A stretch of 64,000 bases of DNA from Nocardia terrae (GCF_009760405.1 NZ_WRPP01000014.1:1-64000); one strand, 5' to 3'; positions 51,599 to 59,907 are shown, numbered from the stretch's first letter. Notes: generated from the sequence alone by a model not told the origin. Numbers and translations are program-made.

Positions 51599-51843
51599 AT
51601 ATCCACGTCGTCCAGTTCACGGAACTCGGTGTGATCGCGGTGCTGTTGCTGTTCCGGCGGCGCTTCCAGCCGGACTGGTTCCTGATCTGCTTCGGAGCGG
51701 TGCTGGCGGCCGGGGCGGCGATCACCCTCGCCGTCGCCACCTCGGGCGGATTCCACGTCGGCACCGACCCGGTCCCGACGCACACCCCGCCCGCCGCGGT
51801 CGCCGGAACCTGCGCACCGTTCTGCTACGGCCCGACCGGTTAG
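51595..51843 (+). CDS. small membrane protein S3, coupled to S2
   Basis: 82 residues, GTG start overlapping the S2 stop. Hydrophobic segments at about 9-19 and 28-49 (WFLICFGAVLAAGAAITLAVA) surround a short basic loop RRRFQ. The C-terminal ~30 residues are Pro/Thr-rich with two Cys and would face the opposite side. No S3 equivalent follows S1. It could tether S2 to the membrane. Not recognised. Confidence 0.65.
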   Translation: MNIHVVQFTELGVIAVLLLFRRRFQPDWFLICFGAVLAAGAAITLAVATSGGFHVGTDPVPTHTPPAAVAGTCAPFCYGPTG

Positions 51844-51916
51844 AACGTCCCGCCGGTGAGCCGGAGGGGTGCGCATCGGCGGGCGGCCCGGCGATCGCGA
51901 GTCGCCGGGAAACACG

Positions 51917-51946
51917 AGGCCCCGCACCGGATTCGGTGCGGGGCCT
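51917..51946 (+). terminator. terminator of the S2-S3 operon
   Basis: AGGCCCCGCACCG (51917-51929) pairs perfectly with CGGTGCGGGGCCT (51934-51946), loop GATT, followed by TCGC. It lies 73 bases after the S3 stop. Confidence 0.8.
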
Positions 51947-51983
51947 TCGCGTGGGCCGGACCCGTCCGGCGGGCGTCCGGTGC

Positions 51984-52463
51984 TCAGAACAGGACCAGTG
52001 CGACGAGCAGCCCGGTCAGCGCCACGGTCTGCAGGGCCACCCGGGCATTGAGGATGCTGTCCCACTTGTTCTGCAGCGCACGGGCATCGGCGGGGATCAC
52101 TCCGGTCTGGGCGGCGGCGGTCTGCACGGTATTGATCGGCTTGGCGATCAGGACGTAGCAGGCCAGCCAGGAGACCAGCGCGAGGAGCGCGATCCCCGCG
52201 GCCACGGCCGCGCCGAGGTGACCCGCGGCGATCGCGAATCCCAGGGTCAGGACCGCGGTGATGACGCCGCCGGCCCCGAAGATCGGGAATCGCTTGTCGC
52301 CGTAGTAGTGGCCCCACCCGGCGCTGATCGTCACCGTGGCGTCGTCCAGGTGGTCGCGATAGACCGACCGGGTGACCAGGGCGACGGACCAGTCGGTGCC
52401 GTAGACGACGGCATTGGCGAGAACGGCGAGTACGGCGAGGATCTGGCCGGTCAGGATGAGCAT
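51984..52463 (-). CDS. DUF1772 (anthrone oxygenase-like) membrane protein
   Basis: 159 residues from ATG 52463, with GGAAAGAG upstream; an in-frame GTG at 52481 is weaker. Four membrane segments (about 4-24, 55-75, 78-100 and 135-158) and the DUF1772 motif NKWDSILNARVALQT near the C-terminus, with DHLDDATV in the first loop. Members are small membrane oxygenase-like or hypothetical proteins. Two palindromic operators lie just upstream. Confidence 0.78.
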   Translation of the reverse strand: MLILTGQILAVLAVLANAVVYGTDWSVALVTRSVYRDHLDDATVTISAGWGHYYGDKRFPIFGAGGVITAVLTLGFAIAAGHLGAAVAAGIALLALVSWLACYVLIAKPINTVQTAAAQTGVIPADARALQNKWDSILNARVALQTVALTGLLVALVLF

Positions 52464-52486
52464 CGGTCTGTCTCTTTCCACTGAAA

Positions 52487-52551
52487 TCTAGCATCGCTAG
52501 GAACTGAAGCAACGATAACAAGTGAGGCCGACGTTGTCTAGCGTTGCTAGA
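52487..52551. promoter_or_regulatory. paired TCTAGC-N3-GCTAGA operators
   Basis: TCTAGCATCGCTAGG (52487-52501) and TCTAGCGTTGCTAGA (52537-52551) share the same dyad, with centres 50 bp apart (about five helical turns). They are 24 and 74 bases upstream of the DUF1772 start. The form suits a TetR-like dimer. No regulator gene is adjacent, so the cognate protein is encoded elsewhere. Confidence 0.68.
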
Positions 52552-52630
52552 TCTCAAGGTCCAAGTCGACCGGATGGTCTGAATTGCGGACCCCGGTGGC
52601 TCGGCTCACAAGCATCAAGATCAGAATGAC

Positions 52631-52646
52631 TGTGAAGGTGCTCACA
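52631..52646. promoter_or_regulatory. CRP/GlxR-type site upstream of aceA
   Basis: TGTGAAGGTGCTCACA has both consensus half sites, TGTGA and TCACA, with a 6-base spacer. It is 344 bases upstream of the aceA start and 168 bases upstream of the DUF1772 start. In corynebacteria GlxR (a cAMP-CRP homologue) controls aceA and other carbon genes, so this is a strong candidate site. Confidence 0.75.
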
Positions 52647-52765
52647 TCTCGGCGGCCGTCGGCGCGTCACGCACCGGTGGCCCCCGTCACGCAAACAGTA
52701 CGGGCGTTATGCAAAACCGCATGTCAGGCCTACCGGCGAGTAGATTCCACCGCTGCTATTCGCAA

Positions 52766-52900
52766 GCAAATTTCGCAGCATTAGCAAGATGCAGGCGAAA
52801 GCTAGCGGGGATTCACACTTGCAACAGGTAGACGCACATTTTTTCCTGTGCCATCGTGTGGAAGTACACCTCGCGGGCCTAGCAAGTCTGCAAATTGCCG
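52766..52900. promoter_or_regulatory. RamB-like motifs in the aceA leader region
   Basis: GCAAATTTCGCAG (52766-52778) and CTGCAAATTGCCG (52888-52900, reverse AATTTGCAG) resemble the AATTTGCAAA core recalled for RamB sites. With the CRP-type site, these are the only features I can see in the 508-base gene-free stretch 52482-52989. They are 90-225 bases upstream of aceA. The motif match is partial. Confidence 0.4.
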
Positions 52901-52989
52901 CTCCAGCAGTGGTCGAACATCCGAAGCTCCCAGGCGCCGGGTTCGACTCGCGGGGCTTACCGAGACCGAACGAAGAAGTGGAGTCAGAG

Positions 52990-54279
52990 ATGTCGAAGGT
53001 CGGCACCCCGAAGACCGCTGCGGAAATCCAGCAGGACTGGGACACCAACCCCCGCTGGAAGGGCGTCACCCGCAACTACACCGCCGAGCAGGTCGTGAAG
53101 CTGCAGGGCACCGTCGTCGAGGAGCACACCCTCGCTCGTCGTGGCGCCGAGATCCTCTGGGATCTCGTCAACAACGAGGACTACATCAACTCCCTGGGCG
53201 CCCTCACCGGTAACCAGGCCGTGCAGCAGGTTCGCGCGGGCCTGAAGGCCATCTACCTGTCCGGTTGGCAGGTCGCCGGTGACGCCAACCTGTCCGGCCA
53301 CACCTACCCGGACCAGTCGCTGTACCCGGCCAACTCGGTTCCGGCCGTGGTGCGTCGCATCAACAACGCGCTGCTGCGCGCCGACGAGATCGCCAAGGTC
53401 GAGGGTGACACCTCGGTCGCCAACTGGCTGGCCCCGATCGTCGCCGACGCCGAGGCCGGTTTCGGTGGCGCGCTGAACGCCTACGAGCTGCAGAAGGCCA
53501 TGATCGCCTCCGGCGCGGCCGGCGTGCACTGGGAAGACCAGCTGGCTTCGGAGAAGAAGTGCGGCCACCTCGGTGGCAAGGTGCTGATCCCCACCCAGCA
53601 GCACATCCGCACCCTGACCTCCGCGCGTCTGGCCGCCGACGTCGCCGACGTGCCGTCGGTGATCATCGCCCGCACCGACGCCGAGGCCGCCACCCTCATC
53701 ACCTCCGATGTGGACGAGCGCGACCGCGAGTTCCTGGACGGCACCCGCACCGCCGAGGGCTTCTTCGGTACCCGCAACGGCATCGACCCCTGCATCGCGC
53801 GTGCCAAGGCCTACGCCCCCTACGCCGACCTCATCTGGATGGAGACCGGCGTGCCGGACCTCGAGGTCGCGCGCAAGTTCGCCGAGGCCGTCCGCGGCGA
53901 GTTCCCGGACCAGCTGCTGGCCTACAACTGCTCGCCGTCCTTCAACTGGAAGGCGCACCTGGACGACGCGACCATCGCGAAGTTCCAGCGTGAGCTGGGC
54001 GCCATGGGCTTCAAGTTCCAGTTCATCACCCTGGCCGGCTTCCACTCGCTCAACTACGGCATGTTCGACCTGGCCTACGGCTACGCCCGCGAGGGCATGA
54101 CCGCCTTCGTCGACCTGCAGGAGCGCGAGTTCAAGGCCGCCGCCGAGCGTGGCTTCACCGCCGTCAAGCACCAGCGTGAGGTCGGCGCGGGCTACTTCGA
54201 CACCATCGCCACGACCGTCGACCCCAACACCAGCACCGCTGCGCTGAAGGGCTCGACCGAAGAGGGCCAGTTCCACTGA
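52990..54279 (+). CDS. aceA: isocitrate lyase
   Basis: 429 residues from ATG 52990, with GGAG 8 bases upstream. The family signature KKCGHLGGK contains catalytic Cys191, the same number as in M. tuberculosis Icl1. GWQVAGDANLSGHTYPDQSLYP, IVADAEAGFGG and YNCSPSFNWK are further active-site blocks. It splits isocitrate into glyoxylate and succinate, the first step of the glyoxylate shunt on fatty acids and acetate. The shortened AceA is the bacterial Icl1 type. It is followed by fadB2, as in mycobacteria, and probably controlled by RamB and a CRP protein. Confidence 0.97.
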   Translation: MSKVGTPKTAAEIQQDWDTNPRWKGVTRNYTAEQVVKLQGTVVEEHTLARRGAEILWDLVNNEDYINSLGALTGNQAVQQVRAGLKAIYLSGWQVAGDANLSGHTYPDQSLYPANSVPAVVRRINNALLRADEIAKVEGDTSVANWLAPIVADAEAGFGGALNAYELQKAMIASGAAGVHWEDQLASEKKCGHLGGKVLIPTQQHIRTLTSARLAADVADVPSVIIARTDAEAATLITSDVDERDREFLDGTRTAEGFFGTRNGIDPCIARAKAYAPYADLIWMETGVPDLEVARKFAEAVRGEFPDQLLAYNCSPSFNWKAHLDDATIAKFQRELGAMGFKFQFITLAGFHSLNYGMFDLAYGYAREGMTAFVDLQEREFKAAAERGFTAVKHQREVGAGYFDTIATTVDPNTSTAALKGSTEEGQFH

Positions 54280-54381
54280 GCCACCCGAGGCGGCTCACCG
54301 GAAACGGCTGAGCCACTTCAGGTTCCGAGGACAAACCCGGAGCGGTAGTCGCATCACACCTTCGGCCGCTGCGGGACCTCA

Positions 54382-54422
54382 GGACTCGCCGAGAGAGATG
54401 GCAAGCCTCTCTCGGCGAGTCC
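54382..54422 (+). terminator. aceA terminator
   Basis: GGACTCGCCGAGAGAG (54382-54397) pairs perfectly over 16 bp with 54407-54422. The gene-free stretch 54280-54592 also holds a small GCCCCGGCGGGG-type hairpin near 54440 and two CGTTTTTCG direct repeats at 54473-54500, probably part of the fadB2 promoter. Confidence 0.82.
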
Positions 54423-54592
54423 ACCCCGCCCTTCCCGTCGACAGCCCCGGCGGGGAGGGCATTTCCTTATAACGTTTTTCGTAACACCGTTTTTCGATAG
54501 ACGCAGTTCGAGACCTTAAGAAGGCGCAGGGTCGTTCAGTTATACGACGCCTTCATCCACAGCCACGACGGCCAAAGAGCAGGAGCGGGACC

Positions 54593-55465
54593 GTGAGCAC
54601 AGAGAAGATTCAGCGTGTCGGCATCATCGGCGCGGGACAGATGGGTGCGGGCATCGCAGAGGTCTGCGCCCGGGCACACGTCGATGTGCTCGTTTTCGAG
54701 CAGACCCGTGAACTCGCCGCCGCCGGTCGTGCCCGCATCCTGCGGTCGCTGGACCGCGGGGTGTCCAGCGGCAAGATCACCGAGCGCGAGCGGGAGCAGG
54801 CCGCCTGGCGACTGCGCTTCACCAGCGACCTCGGCGACTTCGCCGACCGCCAGCTGGTGGTCGAGGCCGTCGTGGAGAACGAGGAAGTGAAGACCGCGAT
54901 CTTCGCCGAACTCGACAAGGTCGTCACCGATCCGAACGCGGTGCTGGCCTCCAACACCTCCTCCATTCCGATCATGAAGATCGCCGTGGCCACGAACAAT
55001 CCGGAACGGGTCGTGGGCATGCACTTCTTCAACCCGGTGCCGGTGCTGCCGCTCGTCGAGCTGGTCACCACTCTCAAGACCACCGATACCGTCACCAAGC
55101 GCGCCGAGCAGTTCGCCGCCGACGTGCTGGGAAAGCAGGTCGTGCGCTCCGCCGACCGCTCCGGTTTCGTGGTCAACGCGCTGCTGGTGCCGTACCTGCT
55201 CTCGGCCATCCGCATGGTCGAATCCGGTTTCGCCACCAAGGAAGACGTCGACAAGGCCATGGTGCTGGGCTGCGCCCACCCGATGGGCCCGCTGGCGCTG
55301 ACCGACCTGGTCGGCCTCGACACCGTGAAGTCCATCGCCGACTCCATGTACGAGGAGTTCAAGGAGCCGCTGTACAGCGCGCCCCCGCTGCTCTCGCGCA
55401 TGGTCGAGGCCGGTCTGCTCGGCAAGAAGGCCGGTGCGGGCTTCTACCAGTACAACCGCGCGTGA
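54593..55465 (+). CDS. fadB2: 3-hydroxybutyryl-CoA dehydrogenase
   Basis: 290 residues, GTG start with AGGAG upstream. NAD site VGIIGAGQMGAGIAEVCARA (6-26), catalytic His in GMHFFNPVPVLPLVEL, DRSGFVVNALLVPYL and HPMGPLALTDLVGLD are the family hallmarks. It reduces acetoacetyl-CoA or oxidises 3-hydroxybutyryl-CoA with NAD(P). It directly follows aceA, as fadB2 (Rv0468) does in M. tuberculosis, linking beta-oxidation and the glyoxylate shunt. A terminator separates the two transcripts. Confidence 0.95.
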   Translation: MSTEKIQRVGIIGAGQMGAGIAEVCARAHVDVLVFEQTRELAAAGRARILRSLDRGVSSGKITEREREQAAWRLRFTSDLGDFADRQLVVEAVVENEEVKTAIFAELDKVVTDPNAVLASNTSSIPIMKIAVATNNPERVVGMHFFNPVPVLPLVELVTTLKTTDTVTKRAEQFAADVLGKQVVRSADRSGFVVNALLVPYLLSAIRMVESGFATKEDVDKAMVLGCAHPMGPLALTDLVGLDTVKSIADSMYEEFKEPLYSAPPLLSRMVEAGLLGKKAGAGFYQYNRA

Positions 55466-55487
55466 TCTGAGCCTTTCCATGGCGTTT

Positions 55488-55530
55488 CGATGCGCTCACG
55501 CGGGTGGTCGCGTGAGCGCATCGTGTTTTT
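55488..55530 (+). terminator. fadB2 terminator
   Basis: A perfect 15-bp stem, CGATGCGCTCACGCG (55488-55502) with its complement (55509-55523), 6-base loop, then TGTTTTT. Confidence 0.92.
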
Positions 55531-55660
55531 CCACCGAAGAGCACCGAAGTCTTTTCCCTTAGGTGCGCGCCGCCGGGCATGTGGCGGCGTCCACCACAAC
55601 CGGGCATAAGCTGCAATCAGGTCGTTCGGGACCGGCAGCTCGGAAGGAGTGTCCGTTCAG

Positions 55661-57976
55661 ATGGTCAACGTCACCGACGGGTTCGGGTCCAGCATCCTGG
55701 GCTACCCGCGCATCGGCGAACACCGGCAACTCAAGCGTGCACTGGAGTCGTATTGGCACGGCACGCTTTCGCGTGACGAGCTGCTGGCCGTCGGTCGCGA
55801 TATTCAGGACAGCCAGTACCGGGAGCTGGCCGCCACCGGGTTGACGCAGGTCCCCGGCAACACCTTCTCCTTCTACGACCACATCCTCGACAACGCGCTG
55901 CTGTTCGGCGCGGTCCCCAAGCGGTTCGAGCCCTATCGAGAAGGCTTGGACCCGTTGGACTTCTACTTCCTGATGGCTCGCGGCCGGCCTGACCTGCCGC
56001 CGCTCGAGCTGGTCAAGCTGCTGAACACGCCCTACCACTACCGGCAGCCGGAGCTCGAGACCGACACCGAATTCTCGCTGCACCCCGAGGCGCTGCTCGA
56101 CGAATTCGACCGGGCCAAGGCCGTCGGCATCGAACTGCGGCCGGTGATCCTCGGCCCGCTGTCGCTGCTGCTGCTGTCCAAGACCGGACACGTCCCCGGC
56201 GAGACCGAATTCGACAAGCTGGTGCTGCTGGACAAGCTGCTACCGGTGTACGAGGAACTGTTCGAGATCCTCGCCAAGCGCGGCGCCACCTGCGTGCAGC
56301 TGGACGAGCCCTGCTTCACCAGCGACCGCTCGCCGTCCACCCTGGAGCTGTTCGAGAAGACCTACCAGCAGCTGTCCAAGGCCCCGCTGCGCCCGCGCAT
56401 GCTGGTCACCGGCCAGTACGGCGACTTCGGCGAGGCCATCGAAATCCTGTGCCGCACTTCGGTGGAGGCCATCGGACTCGACCTGGCCAGCCACCGCGTG
56501 GTGCCCGAGGAACTGGCGAAGATCCCGGGTATCAAGCGCAAGCGTCTCTACGCGGGCGTCATCAGCGGCACCAATGTGTGGCGCGCCGACCGGTACGTGA
56601 CCCTGGAGTACCTCAACAAGCTCGCCCAGGTCTGCCCCGACATGGTGGTGTCGACCGGCACCACGCTGCTGCACGTGCCCTATGACGTGCTCGTCGAATA
56701 CGAGCTCGAGGGCCCCGTCGCCGACCGCCTCGCCTTCGCCAAACAGAAGGTCCTGGAAGTGGTTTCGCTGGCCAAGGCGCTCACCGAGGGCCCCTCGGAG
56801 AAGTGGCGCAAGAAGCCGACCTCGGTGCACTTCAAACAGAAGCACGCGGTCCGCCAGCGGGTCTACGCCGTGACCCCGCAGATGCGGGTGCGCGAACCCT
56901 ACGAGACGCGCAAGCTCGCGCAGCAGGCCAAGCTCGCGCTGCCGCTGGTGCCCGCCACCACGCTGGGCTCCTTCCCGCAGACCGAGGCGGCCCGCCAGGC
57001 CCGCCACGATCTCGGCCAGGGCAAGCTGTCCTACGACGACTACCGCAAGCGCATCGAGGCCGAGATCGAGTCGACCATCCGCCTGCAGGAGGACATCGGC
57101 CTCGACGTGTTCGTGCACGGCGAGCACGAGCGCAACGACATGATCCAGTACTTCGCGGAGCTGCTCGACGGCTTCGCCACCACCCACTTCGGCTGGGTGC
57201 AGGTGTACGGATCGCGTTGCGTGCGACCGCCGATCGTGTACGGCGACGTGTCGCGCCCCGAGCCCATGTCGGTGTCGTGGACCGCCTACGCCCAGTCGCT
57301 GACCGACAAGCCGGTCAAGGGCATGGTCACCGGCCCGGTCACCATGCTGGCCCGCTCCTTCGTGCGCCAGGACCAGCCGCTCTACGAGACCGCCGACCAG
57401 GTGGCGCTGGCCATCCGCGACGAGGTCGTGGACCTGGAGAAGGCGGGCATCGCCATCATCCAGGTGGACGAGCCCTCCATCCGCGAGCTGCTGCCGCTGC
57501 GCAAGAAAGGCCAGGCCGAATATCTGCGCTGGGCCGTGGGCGCGTTCAAGCTGGCCACCTCCGGCGTCAAGCCGGAAACCCAGATCCACACGCACATCGG
57601 CTATTCCAGCCGCGGCGACGTGGTGGCGGCCATCGAGGAACTCGACGCCGACGTCACCGCCATCGTGGCCACCCGCTCCATCGAGTGGGTGCTGGAAGCG
57701 CTCAAGGAGGACTGTGCCGAGGGCCGCGGCCTCACCCACGGCGTCGGCCCCGGTGTGTACGAGTCCCGCTCGGCCCGCATCCCGGACATCGACGAGCTCG
57801 ACCAATTGCTCACCGCCGCAGCCGAAGCCGTCACCCCGGAACGCCTGTGGGCCAACCCGGACGGCGGCCTGAAGACCCGTCACCACTGGCAGCTGGACCC
57901 GTCCCTGCGCAATATGGTGGCGGCCGCCCGTCGCGTCCGCCGCCGGGCCGAGGCCGCCGCGAGCGAAACCGCCTGA
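55661..57976 (+). CDS. MetE-like protein (cobalamin-independent methionine synthase homologue) lacking canonical zinc ligands
   Basis: 771 residues from ATG 55661, with AAGGAG 11 bases upstream. Both MetE halves are present: LGYPRIGEHRQLKRALESYW (N-terminal folate side) and LGSFPQT, HGEHERNDM, GSRCVRPPIVYGDVSRP, TDKPVKGMVTGPVTML, IIQVDEPSIRE (C-terminal). The zinc set of E. coli MetE (His641, Cys643, Glu665, Cys726) is not kept: His645 remains, but Gly647 (HTHIGY for HTHMCY), Val669 (AIVATRS for TIETSRS) and Gly735 (NPDGGL for NPDCGL) replace the rest. Substrate-binding motifs are otherwise intact, so it may be a paralogue with another methyl acceptor or chemistry. Confidence 0.85.
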   Translation: MVNVTDGFGSSILGYPRIGEHRQLKRALESYWHGTLSRDELLAVGRDIQDSQYRELAATGLTQVPGNTFSFYDHILDNALLFGAVPKRFEPYREGLDPLDFYFLMARGRPDLPPLELVKLLNTPYHYRQPELETDTEFSLHPEALLDEFDRAKAVGIELRPVILGPLSLLLLSKTGHVPGETEFDKLVLLDKLLPVYEELFEILAKRGATCVQLDEPCFTSDRSPSTLELFEKTYQQLSKAPLRPRMLVTGQYGDFGEAIEILCRTSVEAIGLDLASHRVVPEELAKIPGIKRKRLYAGVISGTNVWRADRYVTLEYLNKLAQVCPDMVVSTGTTLLHVPYDVLVEYELEGPVADRLAFAKQKVLEVVSLAKALTEGPSEKWRKKPTSVHFKQKHAVRQRVYAVTPQMRVREPYETRKLAQQAKLALPLVPATTLGSFPQTEAARQARHDLGQGKLSYDDYRKRIEAEIESTIRLQEDIGLDVFVHGEHERNDMIQYFAELLDGFATTHFGWVQVYGSRCVRPPIVYGDVSRPEPMSVSWTAYAQSLTDKPVKGMVTGPVTMLARSFVRQDQPLYETADQVALAIRDEVVDLEKAGIAIIQVDEPSIRELLPLRKKGQAEYLRWAVGAFKLATSGVKPETQIHTHIGYSSRGDVVAAIEELDADVTAIVATRSIEWVLEALKEDCAEGRGLTHGVGPGVYESRSARIPDIDELDQLLTAAAEAVTPERLWANPDGGLKTRHHWQLDPSLRNMVAAARRVRRRAEAAASETA

Positions 57977-58008
57977 GGCAGTAGGTCTACCGACGGAGCG
58001 TCGCGCGC

Positions 58009-58737
58009 TCAGCGCAGCGCGCTACGCGCCGTCGGGGTCAATCGCAGGACCTTTTCGGGTGCGGCCAGGTATTTGTCCAACCGCGGGCGAATGTCGTTGT
58101 TCCACAGCGGGTTACCGGCCAAGGCCGCGAGGCTTTCGGTCCGCTGATCGGCATCGCGGAAAAGCGTGAACCACACGAAAACGGTTTCCCCCTCACGGAT
58201 CGGCAGCCGGGGGAAGTCGTTGGGCGCGGGCTCGGTCTCGTACCGTCCGAGCGGCTCGATCCCGGCCGCGCGGAGTGCGGGGGTGACGGATTGCTCGAAG
58301 AAGTCGGTGAACTCGGCGATCGGGATATTCGGGTGATACACGGTCGCCTGCACGCGACCACTGGCCGGTGTCAGGGTGTCGTCGGCCGCGCGTTCTCCCG
58401 GCACCGGCAGCTCGCCGCCGGGGATCGGCCGCAGCAGCAGCACGTCGGTGACGTCGATCATCGTGGCGCTCGCCGCCGCTCCGTGCGTGCGCCAGGTCTC
58501 GCTCTCGAGGTAGAAGCGTCGCAGGACGTCCAGCCGCGAGACCATGTCCGTGAACGCGCGCAGCCATACGAAACGATCCGGGTCGTCCTCGTCCCGGAAC
58601 TGTCCGAGCATTCGGCAGCCGAGGGCCTCCTGCGGCTCGAGGAGTTCCCGGTCGAACAGGTCGATCAAGGTGTCCCGGCCGCCGGGGTGCAGGGTGTATC
58701 GGCGCAATTCCAGGACGGGCCAGGTATTTTCGCTCAT
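58009..58737 (-). CDS. NIPSNAP family protein
   Basis: 242 residues. Two NIPSNAP-type ferredoxin-like halves: VLELRRYTLHPGGRDTLIDLFDRELLEPQEALG then DPDRFVWLRAF, and a second VQATVYHPNIPIAEFTDFFEQSVTPALRAAGIE then VFVWFTLFRD. Function is unknown; relatives are small dimeric proteins thought to bind ligands or act in oxidative metabolism. It converges on the MetE-like gene. Confidence 0.85.
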   Translation of the reverse strand: MSENTWPVLELRRYTLHPGGRDTLIDLFDRELLEPQEALGCRMLGQFRDEDDPDRFVWLRAFTDMVSRLDVLRRFYLESETWRTHGAAASATMIDVTDVLLLRPIPGGELPVPGERAADDTLTPASGRVQATVYHPNIPIAEFTDFFEQSVTPALRAAGIEPLGRYETEPAPNDFPRLPIREGETVFVWFTLFRDADQRTESLAALAGNPLWNNDIRPRLDKYLAAPEKVLRLTPTARSALR

Positions 58738-58812
58738 CACCTCACGATCGCACCGGCCGCCGGGGTGGACGAGTGGCCTGATTGCCGCTTTCCGTGAAGA
58801 TCCGGCCAGTGC

Positions 58813-59670
58813 TCAGCCGCGGACGGCCGTGAGGGTGGCGTCGGTGGCCTCGCGCAATCGTCGGCGGGCCTGCGGGTCCTCGGCCTGGGGGAGCGGCCGG
58901 GACAGGCTGCGGCCGTTGAAGAATTCGCCGGTGGTGCCCGACAGGGCTGGGTCGGCGATGAGCCGCAGGGTGGCCTCGCCGCCCTCGGCGACCGTGCTCG
59001 CCGGGGCGACGCCGGATTCGGTGACCATGGTGGTGGCCATGAAGGTCGCGGGGTGCAGCGCGTTCACCGTGACGCCGGTGCCCGACAGCTCGGCGGCCAG
59101 GTCGATGGTGGACATGATCATGGCCAGCTTGCTGCGACGGTACGCGGTGACGCCGTCATAGCCGCGATCGAGGTTGAGATCGTCGAAATCGAGATCCAGC
59201 TGGCCCAGCGAGGCGACGTTCACGATGCGCGCCGGAGCCGCGGCGACGAGCAGGGGCAGCAGGCGGCGGCCGAGCCGGTAGGCGGCGAGATAGTTGACGG
59301 CCCAGCGCAATTCGATGCCGTCGGGAGTCAGCTCACGGGGCGCCCCGGGACTGCCGAAGCCGATGCCGGCATTGTTGACCAGGACGTCGAGTCGCGGAGT
59401 GCGGGCGACGACCTCGTCGGCGAGCCGATCGACCTCGGCGAGCTGGGACAGGTCCGCGGTGATCACCCAGGGTTCCGGGCCGCCCGCCGCGACGATCTCG
59501 GCGGCCACCTCGGCGGCCCGGTCGCGATCGCGGCCGTGCACGATCACCCGCGCGCCCGCCGCGCCGAGAGTGGTCGCCAGGTACCGGCCCAGACCGTCGG
59601 TGGAACCGGTGATCAGGACGACGCGGTCCTTCAGCTCTGCGATCTCGAAGTCGCTCATGTCCAGTGCCAT
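58813..59670 (-). CDS. short-chain dehydrogenase/reductase
   Basis: 285 residues. TGSTDGLGRYLA is the nucleotide site, NNAGIG the structural motif, and the catalytic set is Ser in VNVASLG and YRRSK (Tyr, Lys). The sequence resembles the retinol-dehydrogenase/WW-domain-oxidoreductase-like SDR branch common in actinobacteria. The start is either ATG 59670 or 59658; neither has a strong ribosome-binding site. The substrate is unknown. Confidence 0.87.
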   Translation of the reverse strand: MALDMSDFEIAELKDRVVLITGSTDGLGRYLATTLGAAGARVIVHGRDRDRAAEVAAEIVAAGGPEPWVITADLSQLAEVDRLADEVVARTPRLDVLVNNAGIGFGSPGAPRELTPDGIELRWAVNYLAAYRLGRRLLPLLVAAAPARIVNVASLGQLDLDFDDLNLDRGYDGVTAYRRSKLAMIMSTIDLAAELSGTGVTVNALHPATFMATTMVTESGVAPASTVAEGGEATLRLIADPALSGTTGEFFNGRSLSRPLPQAEDPQARRRLREATDATLTAVRG

Positions 59671-59781
59671 CGATCGGGGCGGCCCGGATATTCCCGGGGG
59701 ATCCGGGCCGCGCTCGTCACGAATCGGTCATGAACTGCGGATTAGCGTGCTGTCCACAGGATTTCGAGAAAGGTAGTGGCG

Positions 59782-59907
59782 ATGGACCCGAGCGAAAAAG
59801 GCGATCAGCCGGCCGACGATCCGGTGACCGCCAAGCAGTACTACGACTCCTACGACCAGAAGGGCGATCGCCCGAACCAGGAGCCGCCCTGGAAGTCGGG
59901 CAACTGA
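59782..59907 (+). CDS. 41-aa acidic hypothetical protein
   Basis: ATG to TGA, 41 residues, highly polar (MDPSEKGDQPADDP start, YYDSYDQKGDR middle, PPWKSGN end) with an AAAGG ribosome-binding site 10 bases upstream. Its codon use resembles neighbouring genes and it has no hydrophobic core, so it is probably disordered. It ends 32 bases before the WYL regulator start. Function unknown. Confidence 0.5.
   Translation: MDPSEKGDQPADDPVTAKQYYDSYDQKGDRPNQEPPWKSGN

Noticed and set aside
43922..51843. Phage, plasmid or integrative element carrying the STAND genes
   Set aside because: No integrase, transposase, relaxase, att-like direct repeats or tRNA was found at the borders.
55531..55660. Cobalamin or SAM riboswitch before the MetE-like gene
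   Set aside because: Only about 130 bases are available and no B12-box or kink-turn-like conserved blocks were seen.
56240..57886. 548-codon minus-strand frame
   Set aside because: Antisense shadow of the MetE-like gene.
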